Shown here: piece after piece, positions 16,171 through 25,440 of the stretch
How the letters are laid out: each line of letters starts with the position of its first letter
Numbering within the stretch: the first letter of the stretch is position 1
NCBI RefSeq assembly: GCF_900000175.1
Contig: NZ_CWGJ01000006.1
Location: 62,001 to 126,000 of the forward strand
Length of the DNA stretch: 64,000 nucleotides
Reading direction: 5' to 3'
DNA from: Estrella lausannensis
Lineage (GTDB): Bacteria > Chlamydiota > Chlamydiia > Chlamydiales > Criblamydiaceae
Translations under genes and position numbers: made by a program
Notes under the pieces: generated by a model
Seen by the model: only the letters and a program-made list of their open reading frames with translations
Database searches by the model: none
Told to the model about the DNA's origin: nothing

Positions 16171-17331
16171 TTAAGCGTCTTCTTCCTCATCTTGTTTTTT
16201 TTCACGCTGGCCGCGGCCTTGCTGCTGAGAGTTTTCCCTTTCTTTATTGATGTTACTGCTGCTGCCGTAAACCGTCTCATCTTTTAAGGTGGTAGCAGCA
16301 ATCATATGCACCGTGTACCCTTTTTGGTCAAGGGCTTGTTTCAATGCATCCAGGTTTGTTTCCAACACATTTTTAGCCTCTTGCGTCATGTTGGAAAACT
16401 GGATGTTGATTTCGGATCTGGCTGTCTTGAAAGAGGTAACCGTGACTTCGACGCCGGTGAATATGCCGGCATCCTTCAAGACGATCGTTGTCTTTGTAAT
16501 ATCGTGTTTCACCTCATTGGTGATCTTTTCCACGACGTCCATGATCACTTGAGGGACTTTAGCTACCGGTTTTAGCGTACTGGCCGAGACCAGTGTATCG
16601 CCCGGGCCGAGCGCAATGACCGCGAGATTAATGAGAGCAATATCTTCGTCACGGCTCTTGACTGGGGCTAAGGAGAACCCACTCTCTTTTTGCTTGGGCA
16701 AGAAAATTTCGATATCTTCCCTGGCGGGAATGTATTTGCCCAGGGTCTCCTTGAAGAATTGCATCGGTTTTACAGGCGCTTCCCTGCTGTCTTTGGCCAT
16801 TTTGCCAAAGAGCATAGCGGGGGAGTCCGGCAACTCTTGAAGTTTAGGCTCTTCTCCTTCAGACAGGAGAGCGCCTCTTGATTCTTTGCCCAGGATGCCC
16901 TTGACTAAAGCCGCTTCTTCAGGAAGCTTTTCAACGTAAGGTTCACTCCAGGGCTCTTCGGGAGGTGCTGCGGGCTTTTCTTTACCCAACTTAGGGGCGA
17001 CCTTAGAGTCTTTGGCGACCGAAGGAGCCTGGTTAAAGAGGGGATCCAAGAGAGGTTGAGGACCTTTTTTAGTCAAAAGTCCCTCTCTTTTTTTCAAGGC
17101 GAGCTGCTCTTCGCCAGCTTCCGTCAAGAGATCTTCTCCGTTCACTTTTTTTTGATCCGGATCGTCGTTTCTCTCTCCACGTTCTTTATTCGACATCACG
17201 CGGTCGAAACTTTTCTTCTTCTCAGGCGAGGCGTTTTGCCTGGCCTGCAGGCGCCTCTCCTCTTTTCCAAGCCCCGCCAGTCCATTGGACTTGGCGTCGG
17301 CGTTGATTTTGTAAAAGCTATCAGGAATCAT
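16171..17331 (-). CDS. cdsP: Type III secretion protein CdsP (YscP/FliK-like position)
   Basis: The 386-residue hydrophilic protein, by position between cdsO and cdsQ, corresponds to CdsP (CT671), thought to be the needle-length/substrate-switch protein. The N-terminal two thirds are low-complexity, rich in Lys, Glu and Pro. A folded C-terminal domain spans about residues 240-360 (INLAVIALGPGDTLVSAS, KTTIVLKDAGIFTGVEVTVT, INIQFSNMTQEAKNVLETN) and resembles FliK-C-like beta-sheet domains. The start at 17331 is set by AGGAG seven bases upstream; the reading frame begins 13 codons earlier. The C-terminus is highly charged (REKKQDEEEDA). The assignment rests on gene order plus these features. Confidence 0.8.
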   Translation of the reverse strand: MIPDSFYKINADAKSNGLAGLGKEERRLQARQNASPEKKKSFDRVMSNKERGERNDDPDQKKVNGEDLLTEAGEEQLALKKREGLLTKKGPQPLLDPLFNQAPSVAKDSKVAPKLGKEKPAAPPEEPWSEPYVEKLPEEAALVKGILGKESRGALLSEGEEPKLQELPDSPAMLFGKMAKDSREAPVKPMQFFKETLGKYIPAREDIEIFLPKQKESGFSLAPVKSRDEDIALINLAVIALGPGDTLVSASTLKPVAKVPQVIMDVVEKITNEVKHDITKTTIVLKDAGIFTGVEVTVTSFKTARSEINIQFSNMTQEAKNVLETNLDALKQALDQKGYTVHMIAATTLKDETVYGSSSNINKERENSQQQGRGQREKKQDEEEDA

Positions 17332-17406
17332 GCGAATTCTCCTTCCCTTTCTTAAAGGGATTGAGAGCAAATGTTCAAGGCTGGATGCTTGAGTCGAGGG
17401 GGGATC

Positions 17407-17910
17407 TTAACGATTCGATTCCCGCACCCTCTTCAAGAAGATGACGTTGCCCATCTCATCTTGCTGATCCAGTTCTTTCATTTCCATTTCCAGTTTGATC
17501 TCTTTTTCCCAGTCAGCCCGATGGACATTGAGCTTGTCGACGTCTTGACGCCGTTTCTTTAGCTCTTTTTCAGCTACGTCAAGATCCTTTGCCGCCAGCT
17601 CCACCTGGTCTTTTTGCTCTTTAACCTTTTTTTCTTCTATTTTTAACTTCTCTTTTACCTCTTTGAGGTAGACTTTCATCATCTTGATTTTTTCAGTGGT
17701 CGTGCCAGTGTCAAGCTCATGGCGGAGCTGCTCAAGCTTGTCGTTGTGGTGCTTCAAGACTTTGTCTCTATCAGCTTCTCTTTCCTTAAGCTTCTGCGTC
17801 TCCAGGTCAAGTTTGGCTTTTTTTTCTTTAACGACCCTTTCCTGATCATCAACCCGCCTCTTTTTGATATTCATCACTTCCAAGAGCGGGTATGCGGGCA
17901 TCTTCATCAT
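17407..17910 (-). CDS. cdsO: Type III secretion stalk protein CdsO (YscO/FliJ family)
   Basis: This 167-residue protein is almost entirely a charged coiled coil (for example KKRRVDDQERVVKEKKAKLD and EKKVKEQKDQVELAAKDLD). FliJ/SctO proteins insert into the centre of the export ATPase hexamer and connect it to the export gate. Length and composition are typical. It lies 15 bases downstream of cdsN and 75 bases upstream of cdsP, the same order as in Chlamydia. Confidence 0.87.
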   Translation of the reverse strand: MMKMPAYPLLEVMNIKKRRVDDQERVVKEKKAKLDLETQKLKEREADRDKVLKHHNDKLEQLRHELDTGTTTEKIKMMKVYLKEVKEKLKIEEKKVKEQKDQVELAAKDLDVAEKELKKRRQDVDKLNVHRADWEKEIKLEMEMKELDQQDEMGNVIFLKRVRESNR

Positions 17911-17925
17911 AAGAACCCCCTCTTG

Positions 17926-19245
17926 TTATTTGAAGACGGAGCGCAAGAGCTGCACCGTCTCTTCAAAGGAGCACTTCTCCTCCGTGCCTTGCTTTAAGAA
18001 ATTGTTCACCTTGTCGATGTGATCAATGGCGAAATCACCGGCTTTGTCGGCGCCGCGCTTGTATTCGCCAATCTTAATCAGCAGTTCGTTCTTTTTGTAG
18101 TTGGCCAGTACCTCTTTCAGCTTACCGACCAGTTGCAGGTGCTCTTGCGGCACAATCGATGTGATGACACGGCTTGCAGATGAAAGGACATCGATGGCCG
18201 GATAGTGGTATTTTCTTGCCAGGTCTGCCGACAAAATGATGTGACCGTCCAAAATGGACCTGGTCTCGTCGGAAACCGGTTCGTTCATGTCATCGCCGGC
18301 AACCAAGACAGTGTAAAAAGCTGTGATCGATCCGACGTCTGAGTTGCCTGCCCTCTCCAGCAGTTTAGGGAGAGTGGAAAAGACAGAGGGTGTGTAACCG
18401 GCTCTTGCGGGGGGCTCGCCTGCAGCAAGGCCCACTTCGCGGAGGGCTCTTGCGAAACGGGTGACGGAGTCCATCATCAAGATGACAGATTTGCCCTGGT
18501 CCCTGAAGTATTCGGCGATCGCCGTCGCACAATAGGCGGCGTTAAGACGCAGCTGCGACGCTTGATCGGACGTGGATACGATTACAACGGACCTCTTCAG
18601 TCCTTCTGGTCCTAAGTCCTTTTCTATAAAATCTCTAAGCTCCCTTCCGCGCTCACCGATCAGACTGATGACGTTGATGTCGGCTCTCGCGTTCCTCGCG
18701 ATCATGCCAAGAAGGGTTGACTTACCTCCACCTGCCGCGGCAAATATACCGACCCTCTGGCCTTTACCAACGGTCAGCGGGCCATCGATGGCTCGTACGC
18801 CCACCGAGATCGGTTCGCTGATTCTCTGCCTTTTCAAGGGGTCAGGGGGGTTTTGGATGACCGGATAGATTTCATCCGTTTCCAGGGGCCCTTTGGTCTT
18901 GGTGTCCAAGGGCTCTCCAAGGCCATTGAGTACGCGGCCTAAGAGTTTGGGACCCACTTTGATGTGCAGGGGGAGCCTAGTTGGTATTACTTCCGAAGAA
19001 GGGCCGACGCCGCTCATATCCCCTAGGGGAGAGAGAAAGACTTCGTCGCGGGTGAAGCCGACTACCTCGCAGCGCAGCGGCTCGCCGTCGCGTTTGACAA
19101 GACAGACTTCGCCGATTTTGACGTTGGGAACAATGGCTTTGATCAGCATCCCGACAATCTCAGTGATGCGTCCGTTGACGGTCGTTAGTTCCAGCTCTTC
19201 CAAGCCGCCTAAGACCTTTTCGAATTGATCGTCGAATCCTGTCAT
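17926..19245 (-). CDS. cdsN: Type III secretion ATPase CdsN/SctN
   Basis: This hexameric ATPase unfolds T3S substrates and detaches their chaperones. The 439-residue length is standard. The P-loop is [14 protein letters not shown] at about residue 169, followed by [13 protein letters not shown], Walker [18 protein letters not shown] and the [20 protein letters not shown] block that distinguishes FliI/SctN ATPases. The N-terminal beta-barrel ([18 protein letters not shown]) is present. The T3S-specific C-terminus ends in [13 protein letters not shown]. All catalytic residues appear intact. The downstream gene cdsO starts 15 bases after its stop. Confidence 0.97.
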   Translation of the reverse strand: MTGFDDQFEKVLGGLEELELTTVNGRITEIVGMLIKAIVPNVKIGEVCLVKRDGEPLRCEVVGFTRDEVFLSPLGDMSGVGPSSEVIPTRLPLHIKVGPKLLGRVLNGLGEPLDTKTKGPLETDEIYPVIQNPPDPLKRQRISEPISVGVRAIDGPLTVGKGQRVGIFAAAGGGKSTLLGMIARNARADINVISLIGERGRELRDFIEKDLGPEGLKRSVVIVSTSDQASQLRLNAAYCATAIAEYFRDQGKSVILMMDSVTRFARALREVGLAAGEPPARAGYTPSVFSTLPKLLERAGNSDVGSITAFYTVLVAGDDMNEPVSDETRSILDGHIILSADLARKYHYPAIDVLSSASRVITSIVPQEHLQLVGKLKEVLANYKKNELLIKIGEYKRGADKAGDFAIDHIDKVNNFLKQGTEEKCSFEETVQLLRSVFK

Positions 19246-19329
19246 AGCTTTCCTTTGCTTTTTATCTGGGGTCGGTTGTCATTCTTTCGCTTAGGACAAA
19301 AAAAAAGCGCGTTGTAAACGACAGGTCCC

Positions 19330-19351
19330 AAGGGGCTAAGAGAGCCCCTTA
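19330..19351. other. Hairpin between the CT668-like gene and cdsN
   Basis: AAGGGGCT/AGCCCCTT with a short loop forms a strong eight-base stem just after the CT668-like stop codon. In the minus-strand transcript it is not followed by a U-run, so it is probably a processing or partial-termination element inside the operon, not a full terminator. Confidence 0.5.
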
Positions 19352-19364
19352 AGGACATGTATCG

Positions 19365-20036
19365 TTAGACTTGGATGTTCATGATCGTTTTGACCGACTC
19401 AAGCGCTTTGTTCAAAAGGCTTGAGAAAAGCTCGATCTCTTGCTGTATCTGGCCTACTTTGATCTGAACAGTCAGCATGGTAGCTGGAGAGAGATCTTTG
19501 CCGTTGAGGTGATAATTCTGCACCTCGGTGCCGAGCGTCTTCAGCTGCTCCTGGCCGTTGGTCAGCATCCCTAAGAATCTCTCTATCGGCGTGCTCACCG
19601 ACAGGTCGATCTTCTCAAGAGGTTTTATTTCAATACCGGCCTTGTCAAGCGCAGTCTTTAAACTCTCATCGATATGATCCAGCTTGTTTCTCAAGATACG
19701 CTGCACAGAACCCTTGATCTTAAGATTGGGCGTCTCCAGCTTGGATTTGATCTCATCAATCTGCGCAACCAAGTCCTTGGCTTTCTGAGCGAGGTGCTCA
19801 GGATTGGCCTTATGGGCTTGCTCTACGTTGCGGTTCAGGGTGCGGATCTCGTCCAATAGCGAAGCTTTTGCTTCGGCAGGGGACTGCAGAACCTGCTGCT
19901 TGGGCTCAAAGCCGAGCGCCCTGTCAAAGTGCTCTTTATTCGGAGCCACTCTCTCAACAATCTGGGTAGGCCCTTTAACTGCCGACGGGCTATCCAGCGT
20001 TACCTTGCTTATACTTTCTATTTCTTCTGCTGCCAT
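19365..20036 (-). CDS. T3S cluster protein, CT668-like
   Basis: The gene sits exactly where Chlamydia has CT668, between cdsG and cdsN. The 223-residue protein (ATG 20036; the frame begins two codons earlier at a TTG) is soluble and helical. It has a likely coiled coil at about residues 60-120 (LLDEIRTLNRNVEQAHKANP, DLVAQIDEIKSKLETP). The C-terminus (QIKVGQIQQEIELFSSLLNK followed by KTIMNIQV) looks like the amphipathic tail of inner-rod or needle-type secreted subunits. An inner-rod role is therefore possible but unproven. There is no signal peptide. Confidence 0.7.
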   Translation of the reverse strand: MAAEEIESISKVTLDSPSAVKGPTQIVERVAPNKEHFDRALGFEPKQQVLQSPAEAKASLLDEIRTLNRNVEQAHKANPEHLAQKAKDLVAQIDEIKSKLETPNLKIKGSVQRILRNKLDHIDESLKTALDKAGIEIKPLEKIDLSVSTPIERFLGMLTNGQEQLKTLGTEVQNYHLNGKDLSPATMLTVQIKVGQIQQEIELFSSLLNKALESVKTIMNIQV

Positions 20037-20065
20037 ATGCAACCATTATTATGGGTTATTAAAAA

Positions 20066-20530
20066 CTAGTCCTTGTTTTTGCCGCTTCCCTCGGAGTTCG
20101 ACGCTCCTGAGAGGAAGGGCGATTTGCTCTTTTGTAAGTCTTTGTCTGCCCACTCCAACGATATTTTTCCCAAGCTTTTCACTGTGGGATCATCGCTCTT
20201 TGAAACAGCTTCCTTGATTAGCTCCTCGCCGCGCTCCCTCTTCGGCTTGGTAAGAAGAAAGCAAATGCCTAAGAATGTCTTTGCCAGATAATTGTCGGGC
20301 TCCTTTTTAAGCACCTCTTCAAAGATTTTTGTCGCTTCCTTGATCTCAAGTTTATTTAAAGCGATATAGCCGAGCCCTATCTGAGGCGCCTGGCTGTCTT
20401 TGTTCAGTACTTGCGCAGCCTTGAATATCCTGCCCGCCGACGTTTCATCGAGCTGCTTCACCGCAATGAAACCGGCTTCTATCAGAAGTGCAAAGTCATC
20501 TTGAAAGTCTTCAACTTTTCCCGTCGCCAT
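20066..20530 (-). CDS. cdsG: Needle chaperone CdsG (TPR protein)
   Basis: The 154-residue helical protein has two to three tetratricopeptide repeats (residues about 25-125: AGRIFKAAQVLNKDSQAPQI, EATKIFEEVLKKEPDNYLAK), as in YscG/PscG chaperones that keep the needle subunit unpolymerised. In Chlamydia CdsG and CdsE together hold CdsF. The gene lies between the needle gene and the CT668-like gene, the same order. The C-terminus is a disordered Ser/Lys tail. Confidence 0.82.
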   Translation of the reverse strand: MATGKVEDFQDDFALLIEAGFIAVKQLDETSAGRIFKAAQVLNKDSQAPQIGLGYIALNKLEIKEATKIFEEVLKKEPDNYLAKTFLGICFLLTKPKRERGEELIKEAVSKSDDPTVKSLGKISLEWADKDLQKSKSPFLSGASNSEGSGKNKD

Positions 20531-20698
20531 CTCGTTTCCCTTTCTTTGGTTTCAGTTCGCTTATCGAACTTGAATTTCACTCTACAAAATCGACACAAAG
20601 TTCGCAAAAACCCATTTTTCGAAGGCGGGGCACTTCCCAAGTATACAACCTCTGGCAGGAGCCTGAAAAAAGCCCCTGCCAAAGCGGTAGATAAAACC

Positions 20699-21016
20699 TT
20701 ATCCTTTGACGTTCCTTGCCATCGACATGATTGCCGAGTTTGCCGCTGCGACGACCGCAGTGGACATCTCCGAGAGCTGTGATAAGTGGTTCATCAACAT
20801 TTGCATCTCGAACATGTCGCCAATACTGATAGCGCTACGTCTCGATTTAATCTGGACTAGCTTTGCCTTGGCGCTTAATGTTGCGTCGTGCACAACGTGG
20901 AACAGCGTGTGTACGCTAAAACCTGCCTGGATAGGCTTGTCACCAGTAAAGTAATTAAGATCACCCGAGTGATCCGAGTTGTCTATGTTTCCTGGGCTAT
21001 ATGGTCCTGCTGGCAT
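20699..21016 (-). CDS. cdsF: Type III secretion needle subunit CdsF
   Basis: This small (105-residue) helix-turn-helix protein forms the T3S needle. The body at residues 40-100 has two amphipathic helices (VVHDATLSAKAKLVQIKSRR, then ISIGDMFEMQMLMNHLSQLS and AVVAAANSAIMSMARNVKG), typical of chlamydial CdsF. The N-terminus is Gly/Pro/Asp-rich. No cysteines are present. It is flanked by the genes for its predicted co-chaperones cdsE and cdsG. The untranslated gap on its 3' side (about 170 bp) is longer than others in the operon and may help uncouple the high needle dose. Confidence 0.86.
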   Translation of the reverse strand: MPAGPYSPGNIDNSDHSGDLNYFTGDKPIQAGFSVHTLFHVVHDATLSAKAKLVQIKSRRSAISIGDMFEMQMLMNHLSQLSEMSTAVVAAANSAIMSMARNVKG

Positions 21017-21197
21017 AGTAAGTTCCTCCCTGAAATATTACTATGATCCATCGAAAGAGTTCCTACTGGAAATTCCATTTCCTGTGCCAGGCGCTTTAGA
21101 AGCCGCCCTTAACGTTCGGAGTCTTTCGACCTGAACTTTAACTAGAAAAGGCTCCTGCCTTTTCTTATCTTATCAAGGCGATCATAAAGCCTTTAAA

Positions 21198-21440
21198 CTA
21201 CGAGGCCTTAATCCTGCCGATTACTTTAAGCAGCGAAGCATAGCCGTGGAGTAGTTCGCCAAACTGGTCGAACTGCTCTTTGTTTTCCCCGCTTCTTAGA
21301 ACTTGTTTAATCTTCAAAACCTTTTCTTCGACGCTCTTCTTAAACTCTCTTTGACGGTTGAGAGAGGACATATCCCTCTCTAAGTCAAAGATGAAGTCGT
21401 CTTCCGATTTTTTCTTTTTATTTTGTTCTAAACCGAACAT
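21198..21440 (-). CDS. cdsE: Needle co-chaperone CdsE
   Basis: This 80-residue, highly charged helical protein (EDDFIFDLERDMSSLNRQRE, then KSVEEKVLKIKQVL) lies between cdsD and cdsF, where Chlamydia encodes CdsE. The size and coiled character fit the YscE-type partner that, with the TPR protein CdsG, binds the needle monomer. The C-terminal half (FDQFGELLHGYASLLKVIGR) would form the second helix of the hairpin. Confidence 0.82.
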   Translation of the reverse strand: MFGLEQNKKKKSEDDFIFDLERDMSSLNRQREFKKSVEEKVLKIKQVLRSGENKEQFDQFGELLHGYASLLKVIGRIKAS

Positions 21441-21598
21441 ACCACTCTCACTCTGTTGAAAGGTCTATAGAAGATGGATTCCTTTCTATAGTCATATTAT
21501 AGCATAACAAATTTATTTAATCAATAAACTGTGGCACTATATTTTCGTTTATTAAGATACTGTAAAGATAGCCTCAGCTAGTTCTACCACTGCTTTTC

Positions 21599-23554
21599 TT
21601 AGCGTAGTTCAATACGGTATTTCACCCCATCTTTCTCTAGCAAGATCGCTTTGGGTGTGATCTCTGTAACGCGCATGCCATCTAAAATATCGCCTTTCGA
21701 GAGGATGCGGCCATCGACGACAACGCTTAAGTTTGCACCCCCGCTCCTTGAGATCCCGGAGACCTCATAGCGGTCGGTCACATCGATCATCGAGCGTTCC
21801 GGCTCCGATTCGGTCACGAAATCCTGGAATGAGCGGATACCGGGGAGCTTGGAGTATTCGGTAATGATTTCTTTGAACTCAGCCTGCTTTCCTTGGGGGA
21901 GAGCGCCCCTGATGGAGAGATCGCCGTTGGAGAGTTCGATACGTAGGTTTTTAATTCCCTGAGCCTGAAGTCTCGTCTTCAAAGAGCTCACGACATCCTC
22001 CTCGACAAAGACCTTATTTTCCAAGTTGTCCAGGTAGACAAAGTTGGAACTTAAGTATTCGGTCAGTTCCTCTAAATCTTTGCGCGATTTCAAGTAGCCG
22101 GTGATCTGGAAGTTCCCGGGTGTTGTTGCCTGGATGCTGATGCCGCGCCATTTCGGATTTCTTGCGATCATCGGGTTGATGTCCCGCCAGACGAGCTCGT
22201 CGATAATAATACCGGAGTCGTCAATATTCTTAATGAACGAGAGGCCCTGTAAATTATAGAGAAGCTGCTTTTTTTGGTTGTCGGTGAGGACGTGTCCGAT
22301 CAGGAGTATCGTGTTGTTTGCCTTGTTATAGGAGAATTGCACTTCGGGGAAGGGCGACATGGCGTCTTTCAGCATCGATTCGGCTTCCACCACTTCCTGC
22401 ACCTGTACAGGCTCGCTCCTAAAGAGGGAGAGGGCGCCTACAGCCATCAGGCCGAAGAGGCCGGTTACAATTGCGATCAGGATAAAGGCCGTCAGAGTCG
22501 TTTTATTTTTTTCCTTCAAGTCCTCGATGGAAATTTGAGGTTTGGGTGGAGGAAGCGGTTTGACCGGCTTTTCCTCTTTCTTCTCTTTTTCCTTCTCTTC
22601 TTTTTTATCTTCTTCCTTCTGCAACATCTTCACAATCGAAGGAAGCAGAGGAGAGATGATTGTTTGCATTTCTCCTTCTCGATCGAAGATGACAAACGAG
22701 GTCGTTCCAAGGGTCACGACCGAATTGGGGGAGAGGGGTCCTTTCGCTTGCAGCTTAGCTCCGTCGACCAAAGTCCCGTTTTTACTGCCCATATCTTCTA
22801 TTGAGAGGGAGTCGTCATCGGCGACTCTGATTTTGGCATGCTGCCTCGAAACACTGGTATCGTGGAAGATGATGTCCGCTGATTGGGCATCGGTGCCGAC
22901 GATATAGGTTTTTCCTGTCTGCATGTTGAATTCGGCACCGTTGTTGGGGCCGGAAATTACTTTGAGGAGCCATTTTCCTGTTTCGACAATGTCGAAGTCG
23001 ATCGCTGCGAGCACCTCTTCTTCTGATTTGTCATCGAAAATGGTGTCGTGCTTGAGGCCCTCTTCGGCATTGTATGCCTCTCCTTCCTTCGGATCGCCGG
23101 CTAGGGAGGTGGCCGCGCTGTCTGTGAGTGCGCCTTCAGGATTGATGTCCGACTGGTTGCTTGGATTTGTCATCGCTTCTTCCTCCGGTTTGGCTTGCTT
23201 TTCTAAGCCGGCACCTTGGCTGCTTATATCATTAGATTCTGGGTAGACCATTGCTTCGGTGTCCATGTAGAAACGATAGAGGCCGCTTCCGATTTTTACT
23301 GTGTCGCCGTGTTTTAAGAGTCTGGGTTCTTTGACCTCTTCCTGGTTGATTTCAACCGGATTGGTCGAGCTTAGGTTCTCAACAAATATCCCTTCGTCTG
23401 TTTCCCTCACGATGAGGTGCTTGCGCGAAGCAACGGGATCTTCGATGAGAAGCTGGCAGGTGTCGGGATCTCTTCCGATCACCCACTCCTTACCATTCTC
23501 TAAAGAGAGAATTAGCCCTTTCAGATTTCCTTCTTCTGCAACAAGTTTAGCCAT
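21599..23554 (-). CDS. cdsD: Type III secretion inner-ring protein CdsD (two FHA domains)
   Basis: CdsD (SctD) forms the outer of the two inner-membrane rings. The 651-residue protein has an N-terminal FHA domain (about 20-90: WVIGRDPD, VASRKHLIV, STNPVEI). A second FHA domain spans about 200-290 (YIVGTDAQ, SVSRQHAKI, SKNGTLVDG). An EK-rich linker follows, then a single transmembrane helix (about 350-375, TLTAFILIAIVTGLFGLMAV). The periplasmic part has ring-building/BON-like repeats (NNTILLIGHVLTDNQKKQLL; NFQITGYLKSRKDLEEL). Both FHA domains keep the Arg/Ser/His/Asn phosphothreonine-binding pattern, although the second has GTD for GRD. Single-FHA SctD proteins outside Chlamydiae are shorter. 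Confidence 0.95.
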   Translation of the reverse strand: MAKLVAEEGNLKGLILSLENGKEWVIGRDPDTCQLLIEDPVASRKHLIVRETDEGIFVENLSSTNPVEINQEEVKEPRLLKHGDTVKIGSGLYRFYMDTEAMVYPESNDISSQGAGLEKQAKPEEEAMTNPSNQSDINPEGALTDSAATSLAGDPKEGEAYNAEEGLKHDTIFDDKSEEEVLAAIDFDIVETGKWLLKVISGPNNGAEFNMQTGKTYIVGTDAQSADIIFHDTSVSRQHAKIRVADDDSLSIEDMGSKNGTLVDGAKLQAKGPLSPNSVVTLGTTSFVIFDREGEMQTIISPLLPSIVKMLQKEEDKKEEKEKEKKEEKPVKPLPPPKPQISIEDLKEKNKTTLTAFILIAIVTGLFGLMAVGALSLFRSEPVQVQEVVEAESMLKDAMSPFPEVQFSYNKANNTILLIGHVLTDNQKKQLLYNLQGLSFIKNIDDSGIIIDELVWRDINPMIARNPKWRGISIQATTPGNFQITGYLKSRKDLEELTEYLSSNFVYLDNLENKVFVEEDVVSSLKTRLQAQGIKNLRIELSNGDLSIRGALPQGKQAEFKEIITEYSKLPGIRSFQDFVTESEPERSMIDVTDRYEVSGISRSGGANLSVVVDGRILSKGDILDGMRVTEITPKAILLEKDGVKYRIELR

Positions 23555-23851
23555 ATATCTCTAACAGTTCAATTCATTTTGCTTTGTCTACTAATCTCTT
23601 TAAGAGTTTTTGATTTAGCGATAAACTCTCTGAGACAACTCTGTTATTATTCTCTCGTATTGCCTTGTTCTAAAGCGAATTCCATGCCATTTCATATGAT
23701 TTTCATTCAGTGGGCTTTATTGCTTTTGGCACTCTTTTAAGCCGGAAGAAATGATCAAATGTTTATGGAAACCCGTCGAAAAAATCTTCCCCCTTGAAAT
23801 GTCCCCCAGGAAGCTCTCTCTACATCACCAAGATCTTAGGGTCCGAGTCTG

Positions 23852-24244
23852 TTAACGGAACTCCTGAATTTTGCTTTTCCAGAAGTCCACCGTATTCAGG
23901 AAATCTTCCATCTCATCTGCGAACTGCTTGTCGTCCATTTCGTGGTTGATCACTTTTTTGATCACGAGCTTCTCTCCTTTCTCATCAATACCCAGAGTGG
24001 AGCGGTCGGTGTCTTGGAAAAAAAGATCAGCGGACATGAGGGTGGTGTAGAATTTTTCCTGTTCTTGCCGGGGGAGGGGGCCGAAGGCAGTCGAGACCGT
24101 TACCTCGCCGCCTTTATCCACTACGGAGACAGAAATGCCATCTCCTACAGAAAATCCATAAACACCCGGCACGTTAGCCTGAATGGGGGGGTCTGCGCCG
24201 ATCTCTTTACTGAAGTTTTTCATCAGCTGGTCGATTTTTGCCAT
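23852..24244 (-). CDS. T3S chaperone, CT663-like (CesT/SycE fold)
   Basis: This is the first gene of the apparatus operon. The 130-residue acidic protein has the alternating helix/strand layout of class I T3S chaperones: IDQLMKNFSKEIGADPP, then FSVGDGISVSVVDKGGEVTV, and a C-terminal helix. It matches the position of CT663 upstream of cdsD. The start at ATG 24244 has GGAG six bases upstream; the ATG six bases earlier lies too close to that site. The substrate is unknown and may be CdsD or an effector. Confidence 0.78.
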   Translation of the reverse strand: MAKIDQLMKNFSKEIGADPPIQANVPGVYGFSVGDGISVSVVDKGGEVTVSTAFGPLPRQEQEKFYTTLMSADLFFQDTDRSTLGIDEKGEKLVIKKVINHEMDDKQFADEMEDFLNTVDFWKSKIQEFR

Positions 24245-24319
24245 AGCCATCTCCGTTAATCGCTCTGAAACTGTCTCTCATACTTAATTTTAAGTTCTTT
24301 TCGGTATAACACTACCAGC

Positions 24320-24350
24320 ATTTTAGCTTGTTGTATTCTTCAATTGTCAA
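24320..24350 (-). promoter_or_regulatory. Candidate promoter of the T3S apparatus operon
   Basis: On the minus strand a perfect TTGACA (24350-24345) is followed, after a long 19-base spacer, by TAAAAT (24325-24320). Transcription would start near 24313, about 70 bases before the CT663-like gene. The spacing is longer than the optimum, so it would be weaker than the translocon promoter at 35.4 kb. Confidence 0.45.
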
Positions 24351-24427
24351 ATTTCGAGACTGTTAAAAGGACAGAATCCGTTCACAGTCACTAAGCTGAA
24401 ACTCAGCGCGCTTTACTTTTGAAACCA

Positions 24428-24450
24428 GAGCGGAGCTTAACGCTCCGCTC
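24428..24450 (-). terminator. Terminator-like hairpin after the translocon operon
   Basis: A perfect nine-base stem, GAGCGGAGC/GCTCCGCTC, with a five-base loop, 35 bases beyond the stop of the last CopD-like gene. The minus-strand sequence after it is TGGTTTC, a poor U-run, so termination may be partial. It separates the translocon genes from the apparatus operon. Confidence 0.6.
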
Positions 24451-24485
24451 ATCAATTCCCATGCTATTTCTAAGCCTCGGACAGA

Positions 24486-25334
24486 TTAGCTTCTCGGCAT
24501 GAAGCTGTTGTGTGCCCTTGCGTTGGCTTCAAAGACCTGTTTCATCATGTCGAGCGCTTTTTTGACAAGCTCAAGCAACTCCTGATCGCTTTGCTGGGCA
24601 GATGACAAGATCTGTGAGTAGAGTTGCTTCAAGGCCGACTGAATCTCTTTCTCGGCCTCCCACTCCGCTTTTTCGAGCACGAGCGATGACTTTATAAAGC
24701 CTGTCACGGCTTGTCCGAGCCCATTCATAACAGAGTTAAGCGCTGTACCGCCGCCACTGCTCATAAACGATTGTAAACCTGGCCATTTAGTATTTCCAGG
24801 AGTGCTGTTAACTACTGCATGTGCGTTTGCACCGGCGAGGCCAACGCCCATCACACCGCCTGCTGCCGTCATGACGCCAGCAACGCCTTCCATCATATGC
24901 ATTTGTGATTCTATCTGGCCGGCTTGTATGATCGCATTCGCCATGTTTTGGGAAAAATCCCAGATCATGTTCATGGCCTCCACTTTGGCTCCTATTTCGG
25001 CAGCACGCGATTCGGTCAGCTGCTTTTGCATTTCCGTTAAGTTGATCGATAGCGCCACCATCATGTTCGGCGAAAACCACATGTTGACCTGAGCGGATGA
25101 CACAGCTCCCGTGGTGTCATAAGCAACTGCGAACTCGACCACCGGGTTGCCCGCGTTGAGGCCGTTCAAAGTTTCCTGGCTTGGGTTCAGCTGACCTGCG
25201 CTGACAGCGAAAGTAATCGAGTCGGCAACGGTCGCCGCTACCTGAACCACTCCTTGCTGGACTTGGGCACCCTGTTCCGTGTTCTGCGGGACAAATATGT
25301 TGTTGCCTCCAGTAAATTCAGTATTAACACCCAT
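24486..25334 (-). CDS. CopD-like T3S translocator, paralogue 2
   Basis: The 282-residue protein resembles the minor hydrophobic translocators (SctB/CopD/YopD). A central amphipathic/hydrophobic stretch (residues about 135-185, GVAGVMTAAGGVMGVGLAGA) lies between coiled segments (MVALSINLTEMQKQLTESRA; KAEWEAEKEIQSALKQLYSQ). It is a clear paralogue of the gene just upstream: WFSxNMxVAxxxNxxxxQ, a matching MI.DF..N.A..II.A block and GG.TAL.SV..G.GQA..GF are shared. The ATG at 25334 has GGAGG six bases upstream. It is the last gene of the translocon operon. CopD assignment rests on family character and context with CopB and SycD. Confidence 0.7.
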   Translation of the reverse strand: MGVNTEFTGGNNIFVPQNTEQGAQVQQGVVQVAATVADSITFAVSAGQLNPSQETLNGLNAGNPVVEFAVAYDTTGAVSSAQVNMWFSPNMMVALSINLTEMQKQLTESRAAEIGAKVEAMNMIWDFSQNMANAIIQAGQIESQMHMMEGVAGVMTAAGGVMGVGLAGANAHAVVNSTPGNTKWPGLQSFMSSGGGTALNSVMNGLGQAVTGFIKSSLVLEKAEWEAEKEIQSALKQLYSQILSSAQQSDQELLELVKKALDMMKQVFEANARAHNSFMPRS

Positions 25335-25440
25335 CACAATCCTCCTTGATTGTTGCTCTTTGTTTCCCGTTTTTTGTCCCCTGCTGCAAGTGTGCGATAT
25401 CTTCCCTTTGGAAACAGAGAACGGATTAATAACAGTCGTT

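Noticed and set aside
22274-22804. 176-codon plus-strand ORF
   Set aside because: Antisense of cdsD; the Phe-rich stretch is the complement of the EK-rich linker.
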